Origin: Anarhynchus alexandrinus
Taxonomy: Eukaryota; Chordata; Aves; Charadriiformes; Charadriidae
Assembly (NCBI GenBank): GCA_008711295.1
Contig: VUYV01000045.1
Location: forward strand, 4,333,147 to 4,397,146
DNA length: 64,000 bases
Direction of reading: 5' to 3'
A program made the translations under genes and the position numbers. The notes beneath the pieces are model-generated. The model was not told the origin of the DNA, did no database searches, and worked only from the letters and a program-made list of their open reading frames with translations. Shown one piece after another: positions 12,011 through 24,400 of the stretch (its first letter is position 1; every line of letters begins with the position of its first letter).

Positions 12011-12406
12011 TTGGGGTTGTTCAGCCTGGAGAAGAGAATACTCCAGGGAGACCTTCCAGCAGCCTTCCAGTATCTGAAGGGGGCCTACAAGAAGGCTGGA
12101 GAGGGACTTTTTACAAGGGCGTGTAGAGATAGGACGAGGGGTAATGGCTTCAAACTGGAAGAGGGTAGATTTAGAACAGATATTAGGAAAACATTTTTCA
12201 CTATGAAGGTGGTGAGGCACTGGAAGAGGCTGCCCAGGGAAGTTGTGGATGCCCCATCCCTGGGAGTGTTCAAGGCCAGGCTGGATGGGGCTTTGAGCAA
12301 CCTGGTCTAGTGGGAGGTGTCCCTGCCCATGGCAGGGGGGTTGGAACCAGATGATCTTTAAGGTCCCTTCCAGCCTAAACCATTCGATGATGATGATGAT
12401 GATTAT
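12011..12406 (+). mobile_element. CR1 LINE 3' tail, copy 2
   Basis: CR1 3' end of about 390 bases, starting at the LGLFSLEKR segment of ORF2. It reads in one frame ([44 protein letters not shown]) to the stop at 12308-12310 and is followed by the usual 3' UTR. The terminal ATTCTATG repeat is replaced by a GATGATGAT expansion (12386-12405). Confidence 0.95.
12386..12405. repeat. (GAT)n at the CR1 copy 2 tail
   Basis: About six GAT triplets at the place where the other CR1 copies carry ATTCTATG units. It probably arose by slippage of the tail repeat after insertion. Confidence 0.8.
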
Positions 12407-13941
12407 TTTTCTGCCAGTTGAAATTTGGAATATAAAAATAGTATCTACAATTCTCTGTGTGGGTACAATACACAATGGATAGTTTATAGCTCTAATTCTG
12501 CAAGCATACTATGATTTTACTTAAGTTCCAATAAAGGCAACTCTTTTTGTCCACTAACATAAATTTGCTTAAGTAGTTTGCTGAACTGTGGGCCAAAGAA
12601 TGCATCTGATTATTTATCATCAAAATAATAAGAAATTACATAAGAAATTAAAGCTCAGCATCTCTATCCAGACCAGTATTCTGCCTCTAGCAATACTTTA
12701 AAAAAACCCCAAACCCAGAAGGAGGACAGGGGAAGACTATGTGACACCTCACCTATGCATCCTCATGTCTTACGGCAAAACGCAGTTTGAGGAAGTCTGA
12801 GCCAGAAGTTATATCCTCATCCTTAAACCGAGAAGGTGCCACGTGTCTTTCCATCCATGCTCCAGGCCTAGTATAGAGGAATGTTTTCTTGCAAAGTCAA
12901 TTCATGCGCTTCACCCCAAGAGTTTAACAACTTTTCCTTTGCTTGTGTAACCCGTATGTACCCTGGCATGTGAGTGGAGCTACTGTCTTATATAAAGTTT
13001 ATATAGTCTGACCTTGCTTTTGTCCAAGTTATTCGGTCTGTGCAACAGCTATCTTTCTGCCTTTAGTACCTTGGCTGCTTTCAAATGTTTCAAAGTGATT
13101 AAGGCAACACTGAGGTCTATTTAATTGCTCCACTTGTTTCCTTTGAAGTGAAATACTATGTTTTATACTTCAAAGTCAACATGGTAGGCCTTTATAGGAT
13201 TTGGACACACATTTCTAAATTTGGCAACAACAACAACAAAAAGTTTAAGCAGGAGAACTATTTATTAAATACTAGTGTAAGTTTTAAGTTTACTCTTCAA
13301 ATTCTAAAAATAAAAATTAGGATTCTACCAGAATTGCTGACAAAGCTTAACTCTAATGGCCTGATCATTCCTGTATGATTTAGTGCCAATGAATACATTT
13401 TCACTGTTTCCTTGATGTCAAAGTGGTGTTTCTATATTTATAAAATGATGGGCCTCACAGAAGCTAGACTGTTTTCTGCAAATGGAATCCTAATGGCTCT
13501 TATTGATTCCATTAAAAAAGGAAGGTGCTGCTTCCTTTTCTTTGCTACAAGCATGTAGATGGTTATTTTATTTGGTTATTGATATTTTGGGCTCTGTACG
13601 TCATTAGATTTTTACTAAAATGTAAGTGATCCTAACAGTCATATAAATCTATCTTTTTTTAAAAAAGGTTTGTCAATCTCTTTAAAAAAAATAGAGTGCC
13701 AGCTGTTGGAAAGCACTCTCCTGTTACTAGAAGTGCTCTTTACTAAAATAATCTGCCCCATTTATGCAAACCTGGTCTTGTTGTAAATATCAGTAAAGAG
13801 GGAGATCTAATTTTAGCCACCAAATTGCCTTCCTGCCTTTAGGCTGACATCTAAAACAACAACCTTCAATTTTATAAACGAAAAGCATTCCACAAGAGTC
13901 TCTTGCAGGTTCTGAGGTAAAAATCACATCTACACAGACCT
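12407..13941. other. Sequence between CR1 copy 2 and the putative PHACTR2 polyadenylation signal
   Basis: AT-rich, no recognisable gene. It could be intergenic or distal 3' UTR. Additional AATAAA words on the minus strand (for example 13567-13572) leave longer transcripts possible. Confidence 0.5.
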
Positions 13942-13947
13942 TTTATT
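13942..13947 (-). terminator. PHACTR2: Candidate PHACTR2 polyadenylation signal AATAAA
   Basis: On the minus strand AATAAA is followed within 10-30 bases by a GT-rich stretch (GTCTGTGTAGATGTG) and a T run, the expected arrangement of cleavage and downstream elements. It lies about 1.5 kb after the stop codon. More distal sites cannot be excluded. Confidence 0.5.
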
Positions 13948-15473
13948 GCCTGAAAAAGAAATACTTACACTTCATAATTAAAAACTAAACAGGGCACATA
14001 AAAGACAAAAATAAATTGTAATATGTACACACATTAGAAAGGATAAATAGCAAATATATTGTAATACTGCATTAAATGTATGCATATGTGAATTCCAGAC
14101 CCCCTCCCCCCCAACGTTGTGTACATTAATTCAAAGGATAAATAAGTGCTAATATAAGACAGGGAATTTCTTAGTGTAAACAACGCCACAGGCTTTTTAA
14201 TAGGCCTTTGGGCCAACTTAGAAAAACCATGTATTGCCTTTCACACTCCATATCACTTAATTTTAATAGTACTGTATCCACATGTACAATTTCAAGATAG
14301 TATAAAAAAATCAGGAATCTAAGAAGCATTCTTCACACTCATCAAAAACAGGCTGCAGACACTCTAAGGATTTTCCATTCGCTTTTACAGGACCAATGGC
14401 TGAAGACATACTGATTCATCTGTGAAGCAGTGCAAGAGTCCTTTAACATAAAAAAGTCACATTAGTAATCACTGCTCAAGCCTACTAGTAAAGACTTTTG
14501 TGCCCAATTTCAATTCTGATTTGGGATTCACGCTAGCAGGATGTCAAAGTTGTCACCACTGCCTGCCACAGGTGAGAAAGATAATGATCCCTCCAGTTTA
14601 AATGGCAAGCGACAGACAGCAAGGAGTGTTTCTAAACATGAAGCATTTCATTGCATTCATAGTGTCACGTTATTTGTCCTTCAAATCCTGTTCATGTATT
14701 TCTGAGGATTCAGGGTATGTCAACATTAAAAACCAAAAAATGTATGACTTGTTCTGTATGAATGTTCAATGTATTTTCTTGAAGCATGCGCATCGGGATT
14801 TTAAAAAAGACAGCTGAGTTACACTAGGAGTAATTTCTGGCAACTGTATTTACTGGCACCAGAGAAAATTACAGTTCTTCACTAAAGTACTGATGACATG
14901 AGGACTTGTGGCTTGCTGTCTTTCTAAGACAGGCTATGGCCACTAAAAAAAATACATGCACAGTTGCTCACGCTCTGAGTTTTTTTAAAAAAATAATTCC
15001 TCCCACTGGCCAAGTGCATCATTAAGCAGTCCCCTCCGTTCCACTCTTCTCTGTGGACCAACAAGCGAAGTCTCTCTTCCCCCACACTCTCAGTCCTTTT
15101 CACACTCCTCCCTCTCAGTTACCCTCAGTCACAACCCTATGAAGTCTGATGAGTTCCCAGTAACAGGCTCTCAAGCGATTGTCTTCAGCTCGTCCTGACT
15201 TGTGGAGCTCCCATGAAGAAGTCCACCGACTTGTCTGTGTGGGCTAGCCACAGAACCGTGGTCTGTCTTGACAATGACAAACACTTCATGTGGGTTCTCC
15301 GAGACAAACCATTTGTCCGTTGATAAAGGTGAGGGCCACATCCTTCATTAACCTCAGGGTAAGCTGTAGCACACACTCACACTCAGTCAGTTCCAGTGCA
15401 ATCTCAGGTCATCAGGACGCAATGATTTCCCCAAAGAAAACTGTTACATGAAATATGGGATGTGGTCAAACAG
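13948..15473 (-). other. PHACTR2: Putative PHACTR2 3' UTR
   Basis: Sequence following the PHACTR2 stop codon down to the first AATAAA with a good GT-rich downstream element. It contains no coding similarity or repeat. The extent is inferred from the signal only. Confidence 0.55.
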
Positions 15474-15489
15474 TTATGGACGATGAAAC
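15474..15489 (-). CDS. PHACTR2: PHACTR2 terminal coding exon (FHRP-stop)
   Basis: After a TTTCAG acceptor, 16 bases complete the Arg codon and encode Phe-His-Arg-Pro then TAA (15474-15476). The exact C-terminal pentapeptide RFHRP is the invariant end of PHACTR proteins and contacts PP1. The rest of this exon is 3' UTR. Confidence 0.93.
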
Positions 15490-18400
15490 CTGAAATGACA
15501 AATCATTAAAAAACTTAGAATTATATTATTTCAACTGACAATGACACTAATCTTCATCCTGCTCTCACAGCTGTTTGCTTTTGTTGCCTGAACAGAATTA
15601 TTCCTGATTTTTCTGGTCAAAGTAGTATTAGAGTCAGCTCTATTATTATTTTCGAGTGCACCCTCAGCAAGTTTGCCAATGATACCAAGCTGTTTGGTGA
15701 GGTAGACACGCTGGAGGGGAGGGATGCCATCCAGAGGGACCTGGACAGGCTGAAGAGGTGGGCCCAAGCCAACCTCATGCAGTTCAACAAGGCCAAGTGC
15801 AAGGTCCTACATCTGGATTGGGGCAATCCCAAGCACAAATACAGGTTGGGTGGGGAATGGCTGGAGAGCAGCCCTGAGGAGAAGGACCTGGGTGTGCTGA
15901 TTGACGAGAAGCTCAACATGAGCCAGCAATGTGCGATCGTAGCCCAGAAGGCCAACCGCATCCTGGGCTGCATCAAAAGAAGTGTGGCCAGCAGGGCGAG
16001 GGAGGTGATTCTGCCCCTCTACTCCACTCTCGTGAGACCCCACCTGGAGTACTGTGTCCAGCTTTGGAGTCCCCAACATAAGAAGGACATGGACCTGCTG
16101 GAGCGTGTCCAGAGGAGGGCCACGAGGATGATCCGAGGGCTGGAGCACCTCTCCTATGAGGAGAGGCTGAAAGAGTTGGGGCTGTTCAGCCTGGAGGAGA
16201 GAAGGCTCCGAAGAGATCTTATTGCGGCCTTTCAGTACCTAAAGGGGGCCTACAGGAGAGCTGGGGAAGGACTTTTTACTAGGGCATGTAGTGATAGGAT
16301 GAGGGGGAATGGCTTTAAACTGGAAGAGGGCAGGTTTAGATCAAACATTAGGAAGAAGTTTTTCACTTTGAGGGTTGTGAGACACTGGAACAGGTTGCCC
16401 AGAGAGGTGGTTGAGACCCCATCCCTGGAGGTGTTCAAGGCCAGGCTGGACGTGGCCTTGGGCAGCCTGGTCTAGTGGGAGGTGTCCCTATCTATGGCAA
16501 GGGGTTGGAACTCGATGATCTTCAAGGTCCTTTCCAACCTAAACCATTCTATGATTCTGTGATTATCCTCCACTGTCTGTCCGTCTCTACTAGAAAACCA
16601 AATGGGGCTATGGTGTGGCTCAGGCACTGGTGTGTGTCTGTCTGTTCATACCATTAACCTGTTAACTGTGGTCGCTGGCACAGTTTTGCTTGTGTTAACC
16701 AATGCTCTTCCACATACTGCCTGGGCATGGCTGGGATTAGCACAGGCCAATAGGCAGACTGTGTATGGGGGGGATGTCACCCTGTTTTGGGGTTGGGGGA
16801 AAAGGTTAACTGTAAGAATTCAAGCTGTGCCAAGCCTGCTGGCCTCAGGGCTGGAGAACAGTCTCCAGTCTGGTTTGTTTACCAATATAGATTTAGTCAC
16901 ACTGCATTTAGTATTTGGAGACACTGTAGGTAACTCAGAAAAGCTTTGCTAAGCCATAAAACATAACATTCTGGTTTTTTAATCCTTCTGCAAAATGAGG
17001 CTATCAAAAATTTTGGATTTTTTTAAAGTAAGCAACAAATCTTATAGCACTGCAGACGCTTTCTTCCTATTAACAGCAGCCAACTGTGGCACATGATGGC
17101 CCAAATACACCTCGTTGTTTTTTAGACTTTTAGGTAGGGAATGTACATCTCTCCAGAATGCCTGTATGATGGATAGAGAGGTGGATTGCTCCAAAGGGTG
17201 TTGCCAACCTTTTCTAGAATAAGTTAGGAGCCTACAGCAACTGAAATTCTCACTCAGCTTAAATGTAATGAATCCAAGCAAAAGGGCAAGAAGGGCACCA
17301 ATATCAGATGCTTAATGTATCTATCACCAGACTTCTAAATCTTTGTCTAAATGGCATTAAATATGTATCTATCTGCGAAGCAGTAAAAGATGCAGCAACT
17401 TTAAAAAAGCGTAGGTAATGATGCACCTAACAGAGTAGATTTACATAAGTTTTTGTTTGACACATTTTCTCTTAACAGTTCCAGAGAAAAGAAAAGAAAA
17501 CAAGCCGTGCATTGCCCCTGTAATGTGGTTCAGTACAATTTCTCAAATAAAGGAGGTGTACGTGAAAGCTGACGCTCACAAGTATGCAGCTCATCTGCTA
17601 AGTGAGGGTATGGTACATTGCTAAAGACACAGGGGTTTTGTATTTGTGTAGAACGACAATATATTGGACTATATATAGCATTTCCATTAGAAGCACTTTA
17701 TAAACATTACTAAGATCCTCTTCCCAAACTTTTATTTATTTCTCTATTTTTAGAAACTCAGTTTCTTGGATTCTGTTATGAAATATCAGAAGGAATCAGT
17801 TTAATTTACTAGGAGTAGAAAAACAGTTCAACTGACAGTCATTACAGTAAATGATGAAAATGAGAACAAGTATTTTTCCTTTCCCAATTTCAATATCAAA
17901 TTTTAATAATTCAAAGATGTTGTAAATACTGATTATAATATTAAAGCATCTTATATTGAATATGCAATAATATAAGAAACCATATGCCATAAGCTATTTT
18001 TGTTTAATAAGCAGCTTCCTTGTTGTCTCATTCTATCACAGAACTTCACGAATGAGCCTTTGTTAACCAGCTGCCAATGCAAGTGCCTTTTGGTTTGTAT
18101 TACCTCAGTGATCACCCTTGAAAAAATAAAAGATGAGTAATTCACTCTCTGGCCAGAAACTTTTGTCTATCATTTTCTCAAAACAAATCACTTTTGTTGT
18201 ATCAATCCAATTGTAGTGGTGAACTGCATAATTTTTAATGTGAGGTCCCGGAGGAAACTGATCTCTTTTTATTTTCAAAATTGCAATTGACTTAAAACAT
18301 CTGCATCTAATTCTGTTCTTAATTAGCTTTTCCTACTGTTACTCTTCTGACTTCTGTGCAGTGGTTCCACAACATGACCAGTGAAAAAAACAGGGTGGAG

Positions 18401-21400
18401 AGGGAACAGAGAAAGTCTGATTTCCTGCAGGTTGAAATTCTTCCAGGACCATGTATTTATCACAATTTGTCTGTGACTATTTTTGACTCTGTTTTCCAAG
18501 GCCCTCCTCAGAAAAAAAAAAAATCACTTTTTAACTGGTTTGTCATTCCACTGGATCCCTGAGATTTTTGGTTCATCTTTCAAGAATCCAACTGTAATCT
18601 GTCTCAACTGTTTTCAATTCTCATGAAAAAATAACCAATTCTTTTTGTATGACTCATGGCTATCTGTACTTATGTTTCTATATTGCAATGCAACTCAAAA
18701 AACGTAACAAGGTAAGCAGGGGGTTGCACTCCATCTCTCTCAGCACACAGCCATGTTTCTATTCCTGCTCATTTTCCTTCTCTCCCTTAGGATGCTTTTT
18801 TTTTTTTTTTAAGTAGCATTTTTATATATTCTGAAGAAGATATACTACCTACTGCCTGAAGAGAAAATGACATCAGAAGCCAAATGAAAATATACAAATC
18901 CATGTTTGAAAAGGACATTTTCTAATGGTCAGAATGCAATGCTAGATTAAAACCCTGCCTCCTGGTTCGTCTCCTGGTTTAGTTCTGCTGTCCATGAAAT
19001 TGGTTTATTTTTTTTAAAAAATTAGTGTATTCATGTTATACATGAATAAATACTACACTGAAGTGGGTTTATAGCATTATAGAAAAATCCATGTTTTGGT
19101 GAAAAAAGAAATCGCTGAAGATGTGAAATTGAGCACTGAACTAGGAGATGCCAGAACTCACCAAACCCCCATCTCCCATTGTGAATTTTCCTTGTGACAT
19201 TCTCTTTAATTAGAGGATTCACACTCACCTGTGCTGATCCCGAGTTTGATTGAAACAGTAGCAGGAAAAGGAAGGGACCCAGTTGTGGGCAGCTGTTTTT
19301 TATTTGACTTAACTCTGTGTGGACAGAGACAATAATACTATGTCTCCAATGCTGGCTGATCCTAACAGCAAGTTCTGCTCAGCCTTCATAACTTCAAAAG
19401 ATACAGATGCCGCAGGGATGGCAGAAGGCACCTCCCTCCTCCTACGAATAACTCTGCCAAATTTGAAGTCTTGCTAAAAACTGGGGACGCTTCAGAGCTC
19501 TTTAAACCATAATGCTTCAGACACCATCTTGCTGTTATCCAGGACAGAGAATGAAACAAATGCAGACTAAAACATTAGAAGTAGCAAACAAGGAATATTA
19601 GAATGTCTTGTTCCCCTGAGGCTGCTGCCAGGAGCCTAGAAAGCTCCCCAAAACACTGATGCGCTCTTCTGAAGTTCAACACAACATCTAGTTTTCACTT
19701 ACCATATGCGTCTACAAAAATGTTTATTTTCATGAGCAAGGGAGCGCTGCCAGAGAAGGACATCCCTTTTTTGTGCTTGAGGACTGTTAAATTAATCTGG
19801 GAGAGAGATGCTGAGCCCTTTCAAAGGATTATTTTTTTAGATTTCCCAATCTTTTTCCATTTAGCAACTGATCCACTGCAGTCACCGTCACTGCTGTATC
19901 AACTACTCAATTTTAGGGATGGCACCAGCAACACTGAGAATCCCACCAGAATCAGTGTTGGGATTCAGGTGGAATTCAAGGGGACTCATGGTAGGAATCT
20001 ACGCAAGGAACCAGTCATGACACAGCCGCAGACGAGTTGCCAAAAGGCAGAGGGTCGCTGTCACACTCATCTCTCCGACTTACGTAAGAAGAAGGATTCA
20101 CCCACCTGGTAAATTGCCGACTTTCCTCATGTACTTCCATTTCTGTGCTTTTAAATTCATTCAGTTCTTTCCGTATTGCTGCCTAATAAACAATAATGAT
20201 ATACGCAACCGTAAGAAATATGAATCTTAAGGAAAGTAAAGAGCCTGAAAGGAACCTGCCCCTACTCTTGCAGGTTCCCTTACAGTTCCCTTTTTCCAGT
20301 CTCCCTTATTGTCATCCGTAGCTCTCACACATTTCTGATCATCAACACGAATGACTTTTTTCAATTACAGCTATTTGGAGCAGTAATACACCGCCAAGAA
20401 ACTCAAAGCGTCAAACACCAACAATAAACAAAGAAACACCAAATCTACTGCAATGGGCGAACCAACCCCCCACTCCCTCCGCGAAATATGGCACTTGCTA
20501 CAGACAAAAATGGGTGAGGGACGGGGTTACCTCGACAGTCACCCGCTGAGTGTGCCACCGGGAGGGGATTATATCTGCAGGGATATATCTGCCCCTGAGG
20601 AGGTGGTGAGTCACGCTGCCTGCGCAGGCACTCTACACGCAGCAGGGGCCTCGCAGCTCCCCACTGGAGACAGGACTTCGGGAACGCAAGATGAATGGCA
20701 GTTTTTAAGTGGAATTAGTCAGTTGGTTTGATTAGTTCTATGTAAAATGACATGAGATATTTGGACATTTCAGGCTTGCGTTTTCAGCTGGCAGATACTG
20801 AAGAACAGCAGAAATTCAGTGTGCTGTGTAAATGCCTTGTTGCTTACGTTAGAAGAGTGATAAGCAATTTACTTCATCAAGTAATAAATACAATTTCTGA
20901 AATATTCTAATATATACTACAAGGGCTTTTGTTTCCATCCCATACGCTTTCCTACCTTCACTGTGAAATGAAATGACAGTTTATTCTTACTCACTCTTTT
21001 CTTTTACCATTTTAAATGAAAGCAGTATCATTTCATTAATCCCCAAAGAAGTCTCATCTGGTGTGCATGCCTTTCAGTGCAGAACAGACAGGCAGCATGA
21101 TAAAATTATAGCATCCCCAGACTGCGGTCTCATAAATGAGAAACTTCATTTTAAGCAGGGGATGGTTCTGTTTAGCCACAACAGCATGCTTACACGGGGC
21201 TGCTGTAACAGCTAGGGAAGAGACAGCTATTTCTGAGCACCAAATGAGCAGCAAAGACACCAGAGCTCCAGCTCCATAATACAGTTATAGTAAAATTTTC
21301 TGCTCCCACTGTAATTAGAAAAATTACTTCCCTGGGAAAAAAAGGGACAGGGAGTTTGCAGGCAACCCAGGGTTTGCCTTTCTGCTGAGGCCAAAAAACA

Positions 21401-24400
21401 TGGGGATCACAGAAACAGCCTTGGGAACCTGGTCGTTACAAAATGAATTGAGATTAAAAACTACTACCCTAAAGTAGGTAGGAAACTACTGTTTTTTCTA
21501 GTGCAGTTTACCCCAGTTGGACCTAGGTGAAAGTGGAGGTGCTGGGTGCTCTAACCTCCCACAGACTACCTGAGGACTAGAGAGTGCTCAGCACCTCCCA
21601 GAACCAACATCTACAAACACTTCTGGGTACATTTTTAATGTCTCGACCTTGGCTTAACATGAGATTCGCCTTTGCTTTTCAGATGAGCTGGCATTAATAT
21701 TAAAATACAAGCTGAAGTAAAATCAGTGCTTCTTAGTCTTTAGCTAAAAGACAGTGGGTTCTTGCACATATCACTTCATGCCAAGCTGCATAGGATTTCC
21801 ATAAAATTTGGTTCAGACCGAGTGCTAAAGGGCCAGCACTTTTTGATGCATAAATCCTACAGCTTTCCTTTTAAGAAGTGGTATAGGAGGGAAATGGAAG
21901 AGTATTTTATGGTAATCTTTGACTGACCTGTTTTTTAAAAGAGAATCACAGCATCATTTGTCTCATCCTTTGTGGTTAGGCAGAGGAACTATTAACTGCA
22001 GCATGCTGGGGCCAAACTTCCCCCAGAAATGTGCTGCATGCATATGGTCAGCTCCTGCACTGACGGTTGTGGCCGAGAACCCTCATGAGGATGAAGCAGC
22101 TTCTACCTTTTTTCAATTGAATGAGTTGCAAAAGTAACTCTTGGTGGCAGTGGCACAGGTTTCTGCCTGCAGAAACCTTGCCTGAATACAGGAAAGATGG
22201 GGAGGGACTCTTTACCAGGGACTGTAGTGATAGGACAAGGGGTAACGATTTTAAACTGGAAGAGGGTAGATTTAGATTAGATATTAGGAAGAAATTCTTT
22301 ACTCTGAGGGTGGTGAGACACTGGAACAGGTTGCCCAGAGAAGCTGTGAAGGCCCCATCCCTGGAGGTGTTCAAGGCCTGGATGGGCCTTTGAGCAACCT
22401 GGTCTAGAGGGAGGTGTCCCTGCCCATGGCAGGGGGGTTGGAACTAGATGATTTTTAAGGTCCCTTCCAACTCTAACCATTCTATGATTCTATGAATTCT
22501 ACGGGTCGTGGCCATCTTTGCGAACTATGTGCCTGGCTTAGCAAGGCTTTAAAAATGCAAGAAATTCTGGCCTGAACTTCCATAGTGGAGGTGGCAAATA
22601 CGCGCTTAATAGGCACCTGAGTGGGTTTTCTTAGCTGCAAGTAGTAGATGCACAGTAGTGCCATGACAATCTCACTGCCTCCAGCACATGTCAATCGTGA
22701 TGGCATTGTCAAGAGAACGAAAACTAGAGGAAAGTCCCCCAAAAGTGACAGATGCAAGCATTTTCTTATAATCTACATTTGTCCCTTGCCTTGTCTGCAG
22801 GAGTTAACCTGGCCCAAGGCTTGTCGGCACGACGGTCATAATCCGGAGAATCCGTGACCTCCACGTACTCGTTAAATCGAAGGATTCTTCTTGCTTGAAG
22901 TTCAGCCACTGTAGGCCTCAGGCTGAGCTGTAAGCGGGAGGCAGAAAATAGTCCATTTAATAAGATGAAATAAAATAAAATAAAAGCTGAGGGTATGATG
23001 TAATCTCAAGAGAACTTTAATGGTATTTCTAAATAGGGTCACTTTCAGGTGTCTAAAAAAAGGCACCATCCTGGGAGTGCTGCATGGGAATGGGGAAGCA
23101 GCACAACCTAATTGCTTCAATTATAAAAATAGTCTTTGTTGGGCAGGTCACAGAGAATCGTGACAGTTATCCCTGGAATATTAATTGTGACTTTGCAACT
23201 GTCACACCATTTACCCCACTAGGCAGTAGGTCCATTAGCATTAACGATTACAGTCTGCTGTGTTCAACTAAAATGCTGAAAATAAGCAGGATTTGGTGGT
23301 GCCTGCCTAAGTAAAAAAATTGGTTTTGAACATCTGGGGGTCATTACGATGCCAAATTATTTCAGTCACCTCAAACAATATTCACTTTAATTAACTAAGG
23401 ACAATCATATCAAGGAAACTGTATTTTTGCAGAGGAGGGCAGACTAGGGATACGTATGAAAACTCCCCCCATCCTCTCCCAGAACGAGCTCCCAAAGTCA
23501 GGGGAGCAGATCCATAATGGCTTTATGTCCAGGGGCAATGAGCGCAATCCCACCTGCAGCGGCCAAGACCACTGATGTGATCAGAAGAACGGTGAAGGGA
23601 CTTCTTAGGGTCCACACAGTGTTGCTGCTCTAGGGAAGAGTGGATCTACAGGTGTGGCTGCCCTCAAACATACATGACAGCAGTGATCATGCTCACAGAG
23701 GAAACGTATCATTTCTCTCTCCTGCTTACATGGACAAATATTAAGTACGGCCAGACTCTGTATGCTTTTCCAGGGAAACTGGACAGGATGGAATTTCCCC
23801 CAAGACGGACTTGGCTTGTACTGCTTTTTAAACAGATTTCTAATGTGGGGGCATGACTGATGGACATTTGCTATAACATATATACACCGATTTTTAGAAT
23901 CTTATAAAAAATAATCCTACGTACACAAATACACAATACAAAAAACGCATCATCACCTTTCTACTGAGTCTACGTTTTATTTCTCTTTTGGCTTCCTGTT
24001 CTTCTTCTTCATTCTTCTCTGTTTTCAGAAGAGATAAAAAGGAGTGAATATTTAAGTATTATAACTGCTTTTTGGATTTTGTGTGCTCTCATTTCTTTTC
24101 CCTTTCCTCATTTCCCCCGATTCTGTAGACATCTCAAGCCACCACTGTGGGTGAAGAACACAGCAAAGAGGAAGTGGCGCCTGTCATTTCCTTTCTGTGT
24201 AACAGCAAATAAGAAGTACCCTGAAAGAGCTGCCTGATGTTTCAATTACTTGTCCTAACATTAAAATCACTCTTGCTTTTACTTCCAACGTGCCACCTAT
24301 TGACTTTAGAGTAAGAGTCTAATTATACATAAGGGTCAAGAAAAAAGTTTGCTCTGAATACCTGAGTCAGCTGAGTGTCCTCTACTGCTACGATGAATCA

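Larger units (their letters stand above)
15490..20105 (-). other. PHACTR2: PHACTR2 last intron
   Basis: Donor GTGGGT, acceptor TTTCAG. It contains CR1 copy 3 only about 160 bases from the terminal exon. A plus-strand frame of 130 codons at 19720-20112 overlaps the next exon antisense and has no recognisable similarity. Confidence 0.85.

Noticed and set aside
19720..20112. 130-codon plus-strand frame overlapping a PHACTR2 exon antisense
   Set aside because: The minus-strand exon at 20106-20182 is secure by homology, and the plus-strand frame has no similarity or coding signature.
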